From the NCBI GenBank assembly GCA_002420145.1, contig DIHL01000038.1, positions 62,001 through 126,000 on the forward strand: DNA of 64,000 nucleotides, written 5' to 3'. The stretch comes from Bacteroidetes bacterium UBA5697 (GTDB lineage: Bacteria > Bacteroidota > Bacteroidia > B-17B0 > Aurantibacillaceae). A program made the position numbers and the translations under genes. Positions 46,518-56,027 of the stretch are shown in pieces. The stretch's first letter is position 1; every line of letters begins with the position of its first letter. The notes under the pieces were generated by a model that searched no databases, was not told the origin of the DNA, and worked only from the letters and a program-made list of their open reading frames with translations.

Positions 46518-47759
46518 ATGGTATCATTAGATAACATCAATAAAGCTGCTGAAAATTTGCAAGGCATATCAATGCATACGCCTTTGCAATACAATTTGCA
46601 ATTAAGTGAAGAATTTGGTTGTAATGTTTATTTAAAACGCGAAGACTTACAAGTTGTTCGTTCATATAAAATTAGAGGGGCATATAACAAGATCAGTTCT
46701 TTGTCTGATTTTGAAAAACAGAATGGTGTTGTTTGCGCAAGCGCTGGTAATCACGCACAAGGCGTTGCGTATTCTTGTCGTAAATTGAATATCCAAGGCA
46801 CAATTTTTATGCCCGCAACAACACCTTCTCAAAAAATTAATCAGGTAAAATTATTTGGCAAAGAGCATATTAATATTGTATTAGTAGGTGACACTTTTGA
46901 TGATGCTTACAAGGCAGCTGTAGAATTTTGCAATTCAAAAGGCGCTGCTTTTGTGCATCCTTTTGATGATGAAAAAGTAATAGCTGGGCAAGGAACAGTT
47001 GCTAAAGAAATAGTAGAAGACGCTGATTTTGAAATTGATTTTGTTTTAGTACCAATTGGTGGCGGTGGTTTAGCGGCCGGCTGTGTGAGCTATTTGTCAC
47101 AAACCAACCCTAAAATCAAAATTATCGGGGTTGAACCAGAAGGAGCTCCATCCATGAAAACTTCTATTGCATATGGGTTTAATACAGAATTGAAAGAAAT
47201 TGACAAGTTTGTTGATGGTGCCGCTGTTAAGAAAGTTGGGGATAAAACCTTTGAAATCTGTAAACAAAAGTTAAGCGACATTGTTCTTGTTCCTGAGGGA
47301 AAAGTTTGTACTACCATTTTAAATTTATACAACCAGCAAGCTATTGTTGTTGAGCCAGCAGGCGCTTTAACGGTTGCTGCTTTAAATTATTTAAAGGATA
47401 GCTTGAAAGGAAAAAATGTGGTGTGCGTGGTCAGTGGAAGTAATAATGATATTATGCGCACAGAAGAGATTAGAGAACGCTCTTTGATGTTTGAAGGACT
47501 TAAACACTTCTTTGTTATCAGATTTCCTCAACGAGCAGGAGCATTAAAAGAATTTGTTGGTAATGTTTTGGGGCCAAATGATGATATTGTACATTTTGAA
47601 TATATGAAAAAAAATAATCGCGAAAATGGTCCTGCACTTGTAGGACTAGAAATAAAGGACCCTAAAGATTTAGAGGCCTTGAAGAAAAATCTAATAGCTT
47701 CTGGCTTTCAGTATGAATATTTAAATATAAACGACAACTTATTGCAGTTTTTAATCTAA
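46518..47759 (+). CDS. ilvA: Threonine deaminase (threonine ammonia-lyase)
   Basis: Converts threonine to 2-oxobutyrate, the entry to isoleucine synthesis. This PLP fold II enzyme (413 residues) has the Schiff-base lysine in VVRSYKIRGAYNKI, SAGNHAQGVAYSCR, the glycine loop VPIGGGGLAAGCVSY and VVSGSNND. One ACT-like regulatory segment at the C-terminus (HFFVIRFPQRAGALKEFV) fits feedback control by isoleucine. It is shorter than the two-ACT E. coli IlvA and matches the single-ACT form. It is last in ilvEDBNCA, with the third copy of the 13-base repeat starting directly at its stop. Confidence 0.95.
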   Translation: MVSLDNINKAAENLQGISMHTPLQYNLQLSEEFGCNVYLKREDLQVVRSYKIRGAYNKISSLSDFEKQNGVVCASAGNHAQGVAYSCRKLNIQGTIFMPATTPSQKINQVKLFGKEHINIVLVGDTFDDAYKAAVEFCNSKGAAFVHPFDDEKVIAGQGTVAKEIVEDADFEIDFVLVPIGGGGLAAGCVSYLSQTNPKIKIIGVEPEGAPSMKTSIAYGFNTELKEIDKFVDGAAVKKVGDKTFEICKQKLSDIVLVPEGKVCTTILNLYNQQAIVVEPAGALTVAALNYLKDSLKGKNVVCVVSGSNNDIMRTEEIRERSLMFEGLKHFFVIRFPQRAGALKEFVGNVLGPNDDIVHFEYMKKNNRENGPALVGLEIKDPKDLEALKKNLIASGFQYEYLNINDNLLQFLI

Positions 47760-47772
47760 TCAGACTTACTAA
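47760..47772. repeat. Dispersed direct repeat TCAGACTTACTAA, copy 3
   Basis: It begins directly after the ilvA stop codon and shares AATCAGACTTACTAA with copy 1. No terminator hairpin is visible here. Confidence 0.6.
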
Positions 47773-47858
47773 GAATTAATTTTTTTAATCATTCTAGACG
47801 TTGAAAAAAATGATTTAATTTTATTCACAACAATTTAGATAAACTATAAATACTATAA

Positions 47859-48106
47859 ACTTTTTTAATTGCTTTTTTATTTTTCACTTTTGACCCAGTA
47901 GCAAAAAATATATCCATCAACGATGATTTGTTAGTTGGTGATTTGTATACCTCTGCCGTTGGGTCTTCAAAAATCCTGGTTTAACTACCAACTCGCCTTT
48001 GTTAATCTTGGGCGCTGCCATTAGCGTAGCTATAACAAACGACATTATATATATTAATGCTGGTACTTATAATAATGAAGTTAGTTTTAATTTAACCACA
48101 AACTAA
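47859..48106 (+). pseudogene. Frameshifted, truncated relic of a secreted parallel beta-helix protein
   Basis: In one frame a signal-like stretch (LIAFLFFTF) leads to NISINDDLLVGDLYTSAVGS (from 47904), then a stop at 47980s. The next frame continues NPGLTTNSPLLILGAAISVA and NDIIYINAGTYNNEVSF before a stop at 48104-48106. The frames meet at a short A-run (AAAAA in TCTTCAAAAATCC). The joined text has the typical N-terminus of Bacteroidota right-handed beta-helix proteins (ND-GDIYT-AVG-NPG-ATLQAAI-AGDIIYVNAGTY). The start codon and the rest of the helix are missing. The preceding 47773-47858 is AT-rich with nothing recognised. Confidence 0.6.
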
Positions 48107-50256
48107 AACGGCAAATGAATATAGCCATATTTCCATAAGAGATATAAGGCAAATCCAATTAGAATTGATACGATAAAAATAGCGGGTAGAATAGGACGTT
48201 TCTTTTTAGTAAAAGGGTCATTTAAATTTATTTTAGCACCTTTTGGTAATTCTGCTAAGTGAGTTAGGGTATTGCCAAATTGAATATTAACTACAGCACT
48301 AGCATTAATTGCCCAACCGTTAGCATCTAATATTGGAGCAAGATTTCGTTTGCGAAGTTTTAAATAAGCAATAATCATAGATGGCCCAGAAATTAATAAT
48401 AATAAACCAACAAAGGCGATTGGCATTTTCCACCAAGTTAATCCTAAAAATCCTGCAATAAGCGATCCAATTGCTGTTCCAATAGCGCCAACTGCCAAGC
48501 CTATAGCAGCAAAAATCCCCACGAATTTACCTACATCAAATGGCGCTGGCGGATCTTTTTTTGCTTTTGGCTCTTCTGCTTTTACAGGAACATTTTCGAT
48601 ACTCTTTGTCATGTCTCCAGTAACTTTATCATCCTGTGCAGTAGCAAATTTATTGATTTGAGTTTCTATAAATCTTGATACTTTTCGATATGGAGAGAAG
48701 AATGCTTGACGAATACTAATAGGATTATCTACAATTTTTATAACAGTTGCATCCCAATCTAAACCATTTCTGTCATAGAATAAAGCATTTTTTCCAACAA
48801 CCAAATTATCGATGTCTCCATTGGTTAAGGCTGCCACAATCGTCATTTGTTCATTGGTTGATCTTGAGGTGCACTCGCAATACATTAAATACATACCACT
48901 AAACGACACCATGGTAGCGTGTTTAGCCATGTCGGATACCTTGATACATAAATCACAACTACGTTGATCAATATATAATGTTCCAGCTTGAAAAATTGCT
49001 TTTGCTCCAGGAGTATAGAAATCGAAAAACGTCACAAAGTTTTTTAACAATGTAAATAAATCCCGATGATAACGCACTAATTTATCAACTAAGATAATAT
49101 TGTTTGCCTCATCTTCTAAGTCTATGTCCTGTTCTATTAAACTAATTAATTGTTCTTTATATGTTCCCGAAAGAATATGTTGAATTCTTTCGATACCCAA
49201 CGATTCAACGTTTGAACCCTCTTTTTCAGAAGTCCATTGAGTATAAGCTTTGAAGGAATCAATAATGTTATTCCATTCAATTTCTGTAATACTGCCTTTG
49301 TTTTTAAAAAGAGGAATTACTATTAAGTGCTTAAAATTTAAAATCGAATTTTCCCATGCAGGATTGATACCAGTTGTAATGGGAAGAGATTTATTTCCTT
49401 CAATTTTTGCTAAAGGATAGGCAGCAATGTCTTCTATACATTTAGAAAGATCATTAGCAGTTATACTTTCTACTCTCGCTACTTGTAAATTTAATACCTC
49501 GGTAGATTGAACATCAAAAGCGGCTAATCGACAACGAATAAAATAGTCATCAATTTTTGATTTAACTGAACAAAAATTTTGATATGCTGCTTCTGTATGG
49601 TCTCCATAAGGTAAAATGTTTTGGATGTCAGCATCTTTTTTTGCAAGCCATGTTGCATATTTTGTGCAGCTTTCTATAAAGTTATTTATCAGTTCAAGTG
49701 AAATACCTTGTTTGCCGCCTCTATCTTTAACAGAGCCTAAGCATAAAATAATTTCTTGAATTACTTTTATTAATTCCTCATTAGAAGTGCTATCTTCTGT
49801 GATGATACCATCTCCATTAAAGCGAGTGCCAGCAAATATTTTTTCGGTATTAGATGTTTCTTCTACGGTTAACGATGTGGCATTTTCTTTACCTAAATTT
49901 TTTAAAATAATTTGAGCCGACTCTAGTAATGTTTTTCCAAGCTCTGTATTTTCATTAATAGAAGATAATTGGAAAACAGGTTCTTGTTTTAATAAATCAT
50001 TAGGATTTTTTAAAATGTTAGTTACCCACTCGGCAGCTTCAATTAATTCGGGTACTCTTATTTTTCCATCATCATCAATGTCGATAATTTCAAGTGTTTT
50101 TTTGTCAATTTCTAATCCATCAACAGGGCAGCTTAACGCAGTCCATAGTTTTGGATCAAGATTAGATAGGTTCTGTAAATCTGACCCTGATTCTAAGTTG
50201 ACGCGTTTTACGCCGCCAACAGTAGAGAAACTCCATATATGATTGTTTGATTTCAT
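48103..50256 (-). CDS. EF-hand-like membrane protein of unknown function
   Basis: A 717-residue protein without a signal peptide. Residues ~55-70 (DIDDDGKIRVPEL) and ~147-155 (FNGDGIITEDS) look like EF-hand calcium loops. A long helical middle region follows, with cysteines in QRSCDLCIKV and YCECTSRS. The C-terminal third has hydrophobic segments (~590-625, FVGIFAAIGLAVGAIGTAIG and LVGLLLL-type) and a last helix (~695-712, AIFIVSILIGFALYLLW). It resembles large EF-hand proteins annotated only as hypothetical in Bacteroidota. An element reading TAATTTTG on its strand (50280-50287) could be its -7 promoter. The function is unknown. Confidence 0.65.
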   Translation of the reverse strand: MKSNNHIWSFSTVGGVKRVNLESGSDLQNLSNLDPKLWTALSCPVDGLEIDKKTLEIIDIDDDGKIRVPELIEAAEWVTNILKNPNDLLKQEPVFQLSSINENTELGKTLLESAQIILKNLGKENATSLTVEETSNTEKIFAGTRFNGDGIITEDSTSNEELIKVIQEIILCLGSVKDRGGKQGISLELINNFIESCTKYATWLAKKDADIQNILPYGDHTEAAYQNFCSVKSKIDDYFIRCRLAAFDVQSTEVLNLQVARVESITANDLSKCIEDIAAYPLAKIEGNKSLPITTGINPAWENSILNFKHLIVIPLFKNKGSITEIEWNNIIDSFKAYTQWTSEKEGSNVESLGIERIQHILSGTYKEQLISLIEQDIDLEDEANNIILVDKLVRYHRDLFTLLKNFVTFFDFYTPGAKAIFQAGTLYIDQRSCDLCIKVSDMAKHATMVSFSGMYLMYCECTSRSTNEQMTIVAALTNGDIDNLVVGKNALFYDRNGLDWDATVIKIVDNPISIRQAFFSPYRKVSRFIETQINKFATAQDDKVTGDMTKSIENVPVKAEEPKAKKDPPAPFDVGKFVGIFAAIGLAVGAIGTAIGSLIAGFLGLTWWKMPIAFVGLLLLISGPSMIIAYLKLRKRNLAPILDANGWAINASAVVNIQFGNTLTHLAELPKGAKINLNDPFTKKKRPILPAIFIVSILIGFALYLLWKYGYIHLPF

Positions 50257-50459
50257 TTTTAATAGTTATACATTCTAAACAAAATTATAAATTAAACTGA
50301 GTTTATGATGTGTTGTTATTATTTTAATTCTGTAAAAAAATTACTAAAGTGATGTTTGTGAAAGGTATATACACTAGCGAGCATGAAATACTCAATAAAC
50401 ATATAGGAATTTAAAAAGAAATATTTTGATTTAAACCATCAATAAATACATACTATTAA

Positions 50460-51902
50460 TTAGTGCCTTAGTATTTTTCCGCTACCTGTCATTGGTAATG
50501 ACTCTACAATTTTAACTCTTTGAGGAACTTTGTATGTAGAAAGTCGTTTTCTACAATACGTTAAAACTTCTTCTACATCTACTGTTTTGCCTTCATGTAA
50601 TACTAATTCGGCTTGAATAATTTGACCCATTAAAACGTGAGGTGTTCCACTAATTCTAGCGAATTTAATTTCGGGTATAGTTTCCAAAACTCCTTCCACT
50701 TCTTCTGGAAACACTTTATTGCCAGAAACATTAATCATAGATTTTTCTCTTCCTTCCACTTTTACTAAACCATCTTGTGTTTTGGAAGCAAAATCAGCAG
50801 TAAGAAAATATCCATTTTTTAAAACATCTTGTCGTAATGTTGGAGGATATAAATAGGCATCAAACATACCTGGCCCTTTAATTGCCAAATGTCCAATAAT
50901 ACCACAAGGTAGCGGATTATGGTTGTCGTCTAATATATCAACTGAATAATCAGGTAAGGCATAACCAACGGCATCAGGGTTTTCTTCAGATTTAATATGA
51001 TTAATCATTGGTAAGCCAATTTCTATAATACCATATGCTTGGCTGACATCTATATTAAATCTTTGTTTAAATAGTTTACAAACATCAACAGATATGGCAG
51101 CAGATGTAGAGATAACCATTTTTAAACTTGGCATCATGTCTCCACTGGTATCACTGGCTAATAAACGAATTTGCATCGGTGATGCATACAATAGAGTGCC
51201 GTTATGAGCATTTGTAATATCAATAATGTTTTTTGATAAAAAATCTTTAGCAATTGCTATAGCGGCACCATGTCTAATGTACAATAAAATAGAAACTACA
51301 AAATGATAAGCCATTGGTAAAACCCACACAACGGTATTTCCAACACCTAGGTTTAATACTTTATTGGCAGCATCTACTCTTTCAATGGCAGATTGATGAG
51401 ATATGATAACACCTTTTGATTTTCCGGTTGTGCCTGAGGTAAAACGAATAAATGCTGGATTTTCAACATGAGGAGCAAATAGTTGTTGTTTTGGAATATC
51501 TGTAAAAGCAAATCGATATGATTCGATATTCATGTTAATCATTTTATGGTTTGCCTCTATTGGACAGGCACCATGTTGATCATCCATTATCCCATGTAGT
51601 TTAGCTTCATCTAAAATACCATCAATTTCTGCTTTTTTAAGCTGATGAGACATTGGCATTACTGTTGCACCACAACCTACCACTGCAAAAATTCCCATAA
51701 TAAAATTTCTGCTATTTCTCGACATCACTCCAATTCCCATTCCTTTAGTAACACCTAAAGCTAAAAGTTTATTTTTTAAGACTTCTGTTTCAGCATACAA
51801 TTGCTCAAATGTAAGCATACCATATTCATCATAAACAGCAGGTGAAGTTGGCCATTTTTGGGCAGCATCTTTTAATGCATCATATACTAAAGGGGCATTC
51901 AT
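50460..51902 (-). CDS. Acyl-adenylate-forming ligase (AMP-binding, class I)
   Basis: Predicted to activate a carboxylic acid as its adenylate and load it on CoA or, given the context, on the carrier protein of this cluster. The 480-residue protein has the P-loop TSGTTGKSKG (155-164), AYGIIEIGLPMINH (A5), the Asp-containing YFLTADFASK (A7), GREKSMINVSGNKVFPEEVE (A8) and the catalytic Lys476 in LPMTGSGKILRH. The chain ends four residues after that lysine. Stand-alone ligases next to a carrier protein usually load acyl, aryl or amino acids. It is the last gene of the six-gene operon. Confidence 0.87.
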   Translation of the reverse strand: MNAPLVYDALKDAAQKWPTSPAVYDEYGMLTFEQLYAETEVLKNKLLALGVTKGMGIGVMSRNSRNFIMGIFAVVGCGATVMPMSHQLKKAEIDGILDEAKLHGIMDDQHGACPIEANHKMINMNIESYRFAFTDIPKQQLFAPHVENPAFIRFTSGTTGKSKGVIISHQSAIERVDAANKVLNLGVGNTVVWVLPMAYHFVVSILLYIRHGAAIAIAKDFLSKNIIDITNAHNGTLLYASPMQIRLLASDTSGDMMPSLKMVISTSAAISVDVCKLFKQRFNIDVSQAYGIIEIGLPMINHIKSEENPDAVGYALPDYSVDILDDNHNPLPCGIIGHLAIKGPGMFDAYLYPPTLRQDVLKNGYFLTADFASKTQDGLVKVEGREKSMINVSGNKVFPEEVEGVLETIPEIKFARISGTPHVLMGQIIQAELVLHEGKTVDVEEVLTYCRKRLSTYKVPQRVKIVESLPMTGSGKILRH

Positions 51903-51911
51903 TTGGCTAAT

Positions 51912-53159
51912 TTAAACAAAAATTTGCTTAGCCTGAATAGCTTTGATAGTATTTAGTGAAGGAGTTTTTATAATATTATCAGAGGCAAGCATCCCAGCAG
52001 CGTATCCCGTTTGTAAACAAATACCAATAACTCTAGCGCTGGCGATAGCTTCATCAGTTGCCGAAATGTTTCTTCCTGCAAAAAACAAATTTAAAATTTG
52101 AGAAGAGATTAAACAATCTGCGGGTATTTGATAAAAATCATCGTGATTGAAATAGCGCATAACAACACCTTTTTCTTCTTGCCATTCTTCTATTGGCCAC
52201 GAACAATTTGCAATTGCCGTATCAAATTTTTTGCAAGCTAATACATCTTCTTCATTTAAAATGTATTTCCCAACGGGTCTTACGCCAACTCTCACACCAA
52301 CTTCTGAAGCAATATGCTCTATCGTCGCATGTTTAAATAAATCAACATGAGTAACTAAATGAGCAACAAAGTGCTGAATCATTTCAATCGCTTTTTCTCG
52401 AAGTTTTTCTAAATTATCTTTTGAATTTGTTACAGCAATTGGAATCCCTATTTTTAAACTTACACAATCGTTTTGATAAGAGCCCTGAACTATAGAGATG
52501 TTTTTGAAAGAAGAGTCTAATTGATTATTTAATATGGCTTTCTTTAATTCTTTTATAACAACTAAGTTTATATTAGATTCGATGGTTTGACCAATTCCTT
52601 TTAAAGTAAATACTTGAGCAGCGGCTTGATATCTTTCGCTTTTGATAAGTGGTAAATTTGCTAATTGACTAATACAGCTATTACCAGAACAATCAATCAT
52701 TGATTTACAATTGATTTGAATGGTTTCGTTTTTGGATTGTATAACAACAGATTTTACTAACTGATTAGTTACTTGTACTTCTATAACTTTTGAATTGAAT
52801 AATACATTGACATCATTTTTTTGCATTAATTGCAAGCATAAATTTTTATAAGCGCTTATGTTGTAAGGTAAATAATGTAATCCATAAACATTATAAAGAG
52901 GTACTGATGATGATAAACTTGCGATCTCTTCTGCAAATTGTTTCGCAAAACCGTTGACGATGTATTCGGAAACATCTGTTTTTTTGTATTTATATAATCC
53001 GCAAATTGTTCCTACTTCGGCTGCAGTTGCCTTGCCTCCAAGATATTCAAGCCGTTCTACTAATGTTACTTTTTGGTTTAACGACGAAGATGCCACTGCT
53101 GCTGCAATGCCAGCTGAACCGCCTCCAATAATTAATATGTCAGTTTCAATGGTTTGCAA
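51912..53159 (-). CDS. FAD-dependent oxidoreductase (FAD_oxidored / PF12831-like)
   Basis: A 415-residue flavoprotein. The FAD motif is ILIIGGGSAGIAAAVASSS (GGGSAG at 12-17), followed by LVERLEYLGGKATAAEVGT, the typical FAD_oxidored N-terminus. The C-terminus has FFAGRNISATDEAIASARVI and the closing ICLQTGYAAGMLA. The substrate is unknown; in this operon it could oxidise or reduce a carrier-tethered intermediate or the final product. It starts 1 base after the acyltransferase stop and ends 9 bases before the ligase, so co-translation is likely. No CoA-disulfide or metal centre beyond scattered cysteines is seen. Confidence 0.8.
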   Translation of the reverse strand: MQTIETDILIIGGGSAGIAAAVASSSLNQKVTLVERLEYLGGKATAAEVGTICGLYKYKKTDVSEYIVNGFAKQFAEEIASLSSSVPLYNVYGLHYLPYNISAYKNLCLQLMQKNDVNVLFNSKVIEVQVTNQLVKSVVIQSKNETIQINCKSMIDCSGNSCISQLANLPLIKSERYQAAAQVFTLKGIGQTIESNINLVVIKELKKAILNNQLDSSFKNISIVQGSYQNDCVSLKIGIPIAVTNSKDNLEKLREKAIEMIQHFVAHLVTHVDLFKHATIEHIASEVGVRVGVRPVGKYILNEEDVLACKKFDTAIANCSWPIEEWQEEKGVVMRYFNHDDFYQIPADCLISSQILNLFFAGRNISATDEAIASARVIGICLQTGYAAGMLASDNIIKTPSLNTIKAIQAKQIFV

Positions 53160-53160
53160 A

Positions 53161-54474
53161 TTAGTAATCTCCTAAAATATATTTTTTAATATGAAGTTCA
53201 ATTAAATCTAATTCTTTAGTCGAAATTGTGTCTTCACAATATACGATATTCATTTTAAGGTTGCCATTAAATCGCAAAAAAGAGAAAGTTAAGCCTGGAG
53301 GAAAAGTAGAAGGAGGTAAAATAAGCACATCATTTGCAGGCTTATTTGTGAGGGAGTTTAAATCCCTAAAATCTTCGCCAGCAGAAGAGTATAAAAAACT
53401 GGCAACCACTCCTTTTGATGCATTTGTACTTAAAAAATGGTATAGTTTTAAAGGAATATGTCGCATCATATTAAGCAACATATTATATTTTCTTGGCATA
53501 TCTAATTTTATTTGTTCAGCCAATTGATGATTAATGCTTTGAACGGTTTGTTTAACAGAAGTCAAATCATTTACTGTTAAACGATAAAATAAAAACGAAA
53601 TACAGTTTGAAATGATTGGACCAAATCCTCCTCTTTTTCTTCCATCTTGTGGAATTGGTATCCAAATAGTTCCAGGGGATTGACGAAGGAGATTAATCTC
53701 ATGAACGATGTGAGCGCAACAGGACATTAAAAAAATATTGGAACCAAATCTAGCTCCATTTTTTTTAGAATTAGAATCAATTTTTTCTGTTTCGAGTGTA
53801 TTAAAAAGAATGGTTTTTACTTTAAATGCAGCATTACTAGATATATTTCTTTTTGAAACAGTTGCTATTGGAGCTTTTGATGATTTTTCAATAAATGCTT
53901 TTACTTCATACATGTTTTTTATGTATCGAAATAAAGAGGTTTTTGTTTTATTATTTGGAAAGAACTCTGAAAACAGTTTATTAGTTACAGGTGTTTGGTT
54001 GTTTAAATGTTGCATTAGCATACCCGAACCTCTTCCATCCATGATAATGTGATGCCAAGATATAACAAGAGCGACTTTTTTAGAAGCATACTTTATAATA
54101 TCAAATTCAATTGGGCAATCACTATGGATATTGATTTTTCTATTCAGTATTTCATTTGGAATAAATTTATCAGCGGCACAAAAATGTTTTTTAATAGCTA
54201 TTTTGTTTCCTGTGTTTTTATATTTCCAATAAGGTTTTTGAAACAAAACACCTTTTACTAAAGAGATGTTACATAGCCATGTAATGAGTGGAGATAATTT
54301 AATGTTATTTATTATTGGGTCTACAGATGCTTCATCATCAAAGTGAAAAATGATTCGAATAACATTATTACTAGAGATGTGTTTTTTTGAATTTATCTCT
54401 AACATTAAATGAAAGCAGTCGGCACCGCTTAAATAAATTTTTTGAGGAAACTTTAAAACTAAGTTCTGAGACAT
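53161..54474 (-). CDS. Condensation-type acyltransferase (HHxxxDG family)
   Basis: A 437-residue protein of the CoA-dependent acyltransferase / NRPS condensation superfamily. The active-site HHIIMDG lies at residues 141-147 in ALVISWHHIIMDGRGSG, near the usual position. GTIWIPIPQDGRKRG and the C-terminal LPPSTFPPGLTFSFLRFNG are further family-like landmarks (DFGWG-like region absent). It resembles PapA/WES-like stand-alone acyltransferases more than NRPS C domains. Beside a carrier protein and ligase it would make an ester or amide by transferring the carrier-bound group to an acceptor; both are unknown. It lies 5 bases after the carrier-protein gene. Confidence 0.75.
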   Translation of the reverse strand: MSQNLVLKFPQKIYLSGADCFHLMLEINSKKHISSNNVIRIIFHFDDEASVDPIINNIKLSPLITWLCNISLVKGVLFQKPYWKYKNTGNKIAIKKHFCAADKFIPNEILNRKINIHSDCPIEFDIIKYASKKVALVISWHHIIMDGRGSGMLMQHLNNQTPVTNKLFSEFFPNNKTKTSLFRYIKNMYEVKAFIEKSSKAPIATVSKRNISSNAAFKVKTILFNTLETEKIDSNSKKNGARFGSNIFLMSCCAHIVHEINLLRQSPGTIWIPIPQDGRKRGGFGPIISNCISFLFYRLTVNDLTSVKQTVQSINHQLAEQIKLDMPRKYNMLLNMMRHIPLKLYHFLSTNASKGVVASFLYSSAGEDFRDLNSLTNKPANDVLILPPSTFPPGLTFSFLRFNGNLKMNIVYCEDTISTKELDLIELHIKKYILGDY

Positions 54475-54479
54475 TTTAT

Positions 54480-54725
54480 TTAATTCCCTAATTCCTTTAC
54501 AGTGAGGGCTATGGTGTGAATGGTTTTAAAATTATCTGGAATAAGTTTGTGATCTGGAATAACGATATCATATTTTCTTTCAATGAATAAGATAATTTCT
54601 ACAATTGAAAACGAATCGACTCCTACTTCTCTTAATGAACTATCAGAATAAATTTTAATTCCTTCAGATAAAATATTACTTTCCAAAAAATGTATAATGT
54701 CTTTTTCTATTGTTTCAGTTTCCAT
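54480..54725 (-). CDS. Stand-alone acyl/peptidyl carrier protein
   Basis: An 81-residue carrier protein. It has the phosphopantetheine attachment serine (S38) in REVGVDSFSIVEIILFIERK, a standard DSxxxxE helix II start, and acidic helices. The last residues (TIHTIALTVKEL) match helix IV. It is not fused to any other domain and lies between the exporter permease (9 bases upstream) and the condensation-type enzyme (5 bases downstream), which argues for a dedicated carrier of this pathway rather than the fatty-acid ACP. A cluster phosphopantetheinyl transferase is absent, so a general one is needed. Confidence 0.88.
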   Translation of the reverse strand: METETIEKDIIHFLESNILSEGIKIYSDSSLREVGVDSFSIVEIILFIERKYDIVIPDHKLIPDNFKTIHTIALTVKELGN

Positions 54726-54734
54726 AATATGCTA

Positions 54735-56027
54735 TTATACTTTTCGTTTCACACGATTAATGATGGACGCAATAGCCATAGTTCCTATAAAAAATAAAAA
54801 TAGTTTAGAAGAATCAATTAAAACTCCTATTGCATCAGAGCCTCTGAAAAATAATTTATAAAACCCTTCTAATGCCCAGTTTAAAGGCGATAATGTGCTA
54901 ATATTTCTCATGATTTCTGGCATGATATAAGTTGGAACCCAAATGCCTCCTAAAGCAGATAATAATAAAATGGATAAGGAGCCTAAAATAGCACCTTGTT
55001 GTTCGCTAGCGGCTATTGTGCCCACCATAACACCATAACCTGTTGCTGCCAAAGAAGTGGCGAGTCCAACAATAAAAATACCTAGGATGCTATTTCCAAG
55101 TTGTAGCATAGGTAAGCCAAATAGAGGTAAAATAAATAAGCCAACAGATAACATGAGGATAAATTGAAGGATACATACAATCACGTACACAATTACTTTT
55201 CCATTAATTAGCATTAAATAGGATGTAGGCATTGTGTGTAATCTAAACACACTCCCTTCTTTTTTTTCCTTCATAACACTTCCTGTTAAAGGAATAACAA
55301 TAAAAAACATAGCAAAGATAGTCCATGCTGGAACGTTATGTTGAACAGCATTTGGCATTATTTCGCCAACAATATCTGAAGAGTAGACTTCTTTGTAATT
55401 TATAATTTGAGATTTTGCGTAAGTGTTTTTAGGAGCACTAGAAGTGTCAGGAATGATTTGAGCGATTTGTTCCGAAAATGTTTGGAACATAATTTTTGTT
55501 TTTACAGTTGAAATAAACTCATGCAAATTACTCGTAACCGTTGTGATGAAAGATTTTTTTGTAACAGGATCTATAAACAAAGTAATATTTATAGAGTCAT
55601 TTGCTGTTGCTGGATTGATAACCAAAGAATCTATTGGTAATGTTTCGCTTATTAATCCAGATACATTTTTTCTAATGGCCTTGGTGGCTCCTTCGGGAAT
55701 AATAATGCCAATTAAAAATTTGCCTTCTGCCACCGCTTTTTTTGCTGATTCAGTAGTGGCAGGTTTACCATCTATCGAATCCCGTAAGTCGCACATGGCA
55801 GCTTTTTTTAAACCATCTAATATAGAAATCCCAAGAGTATCTTTATCGTTATCAACTAATACAATAGGAACACCTTTTTCATTTAAAGTTCTAAAGGCAG
55901 AATCTTGAATTAAGGTCATTACCAAAATCAAAACCATTGGCATGATAAACAAAATAGACAAGCCCACTTTATCTCTAATTAAAATTAGAGTTTCTTTTTT
56001 AATCGTTGCCCAAAGTTTGTGTTTCAT
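54735..56027 (-). CDS. ABC-2-type exporter permease
   Basis: A 430-residue inner-membrane half of an ABC exporter. An N-terminal helix (~23-43, VGLSILFIMPMVLILVMTLI) is followed by a ~180-residue extracytoplasmic domain and five membrane helices from ~225 to 425. The phrase GSVMKEKKEGSVFRLHTMPT contains the coupling-helix EKE motif of ABC-2/YhaP-YbhR permeases. SAALGGIWVPT-like text (LSALGGIWVPTYIMPEIM) is also typical. Its ATG overlaps the stop of the ATPase by one base, so the pair forms a transporter. It probably exports the cluster product. Confidence 0.88.
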   Translation of the reverse strand: MKHKLWATIKKETLILIRDKVGLSILFIMPMVLILVMTLIQDSAFRTLNEKGVPIVLVDNDKDTLGISILDGLKKAAMCDLRDSIDGKPATTESAKKAVAEGKFLIGIIIPEGATKAIRKNVSGLISETLPIDSLVINPATANDSINITLFIDPVTKKSFITTVTSNLHEFISTVKTKIMFQTFSEQIAQIIPDTSSAPKNTYAKSQIINYKEVYSSDIVGEIMPNAVQHNVPAWTIFAMFFIVIPLTGSVMKEKKEGSVFRLHTMPTSYLMLINGKVIVYVIVCILQFILMLSVGLFILPLFGLPMLQLGNSILGIFIVGLATSLAATGYGVMVGTIAASEQQGAILGSLSILLLSALGGIWVPTYIMPEIMRNISTLSPLNWALEGFYKLFFRGSDAIGVLIDSSKLFLFFIGTMAIASIINRVKRKV

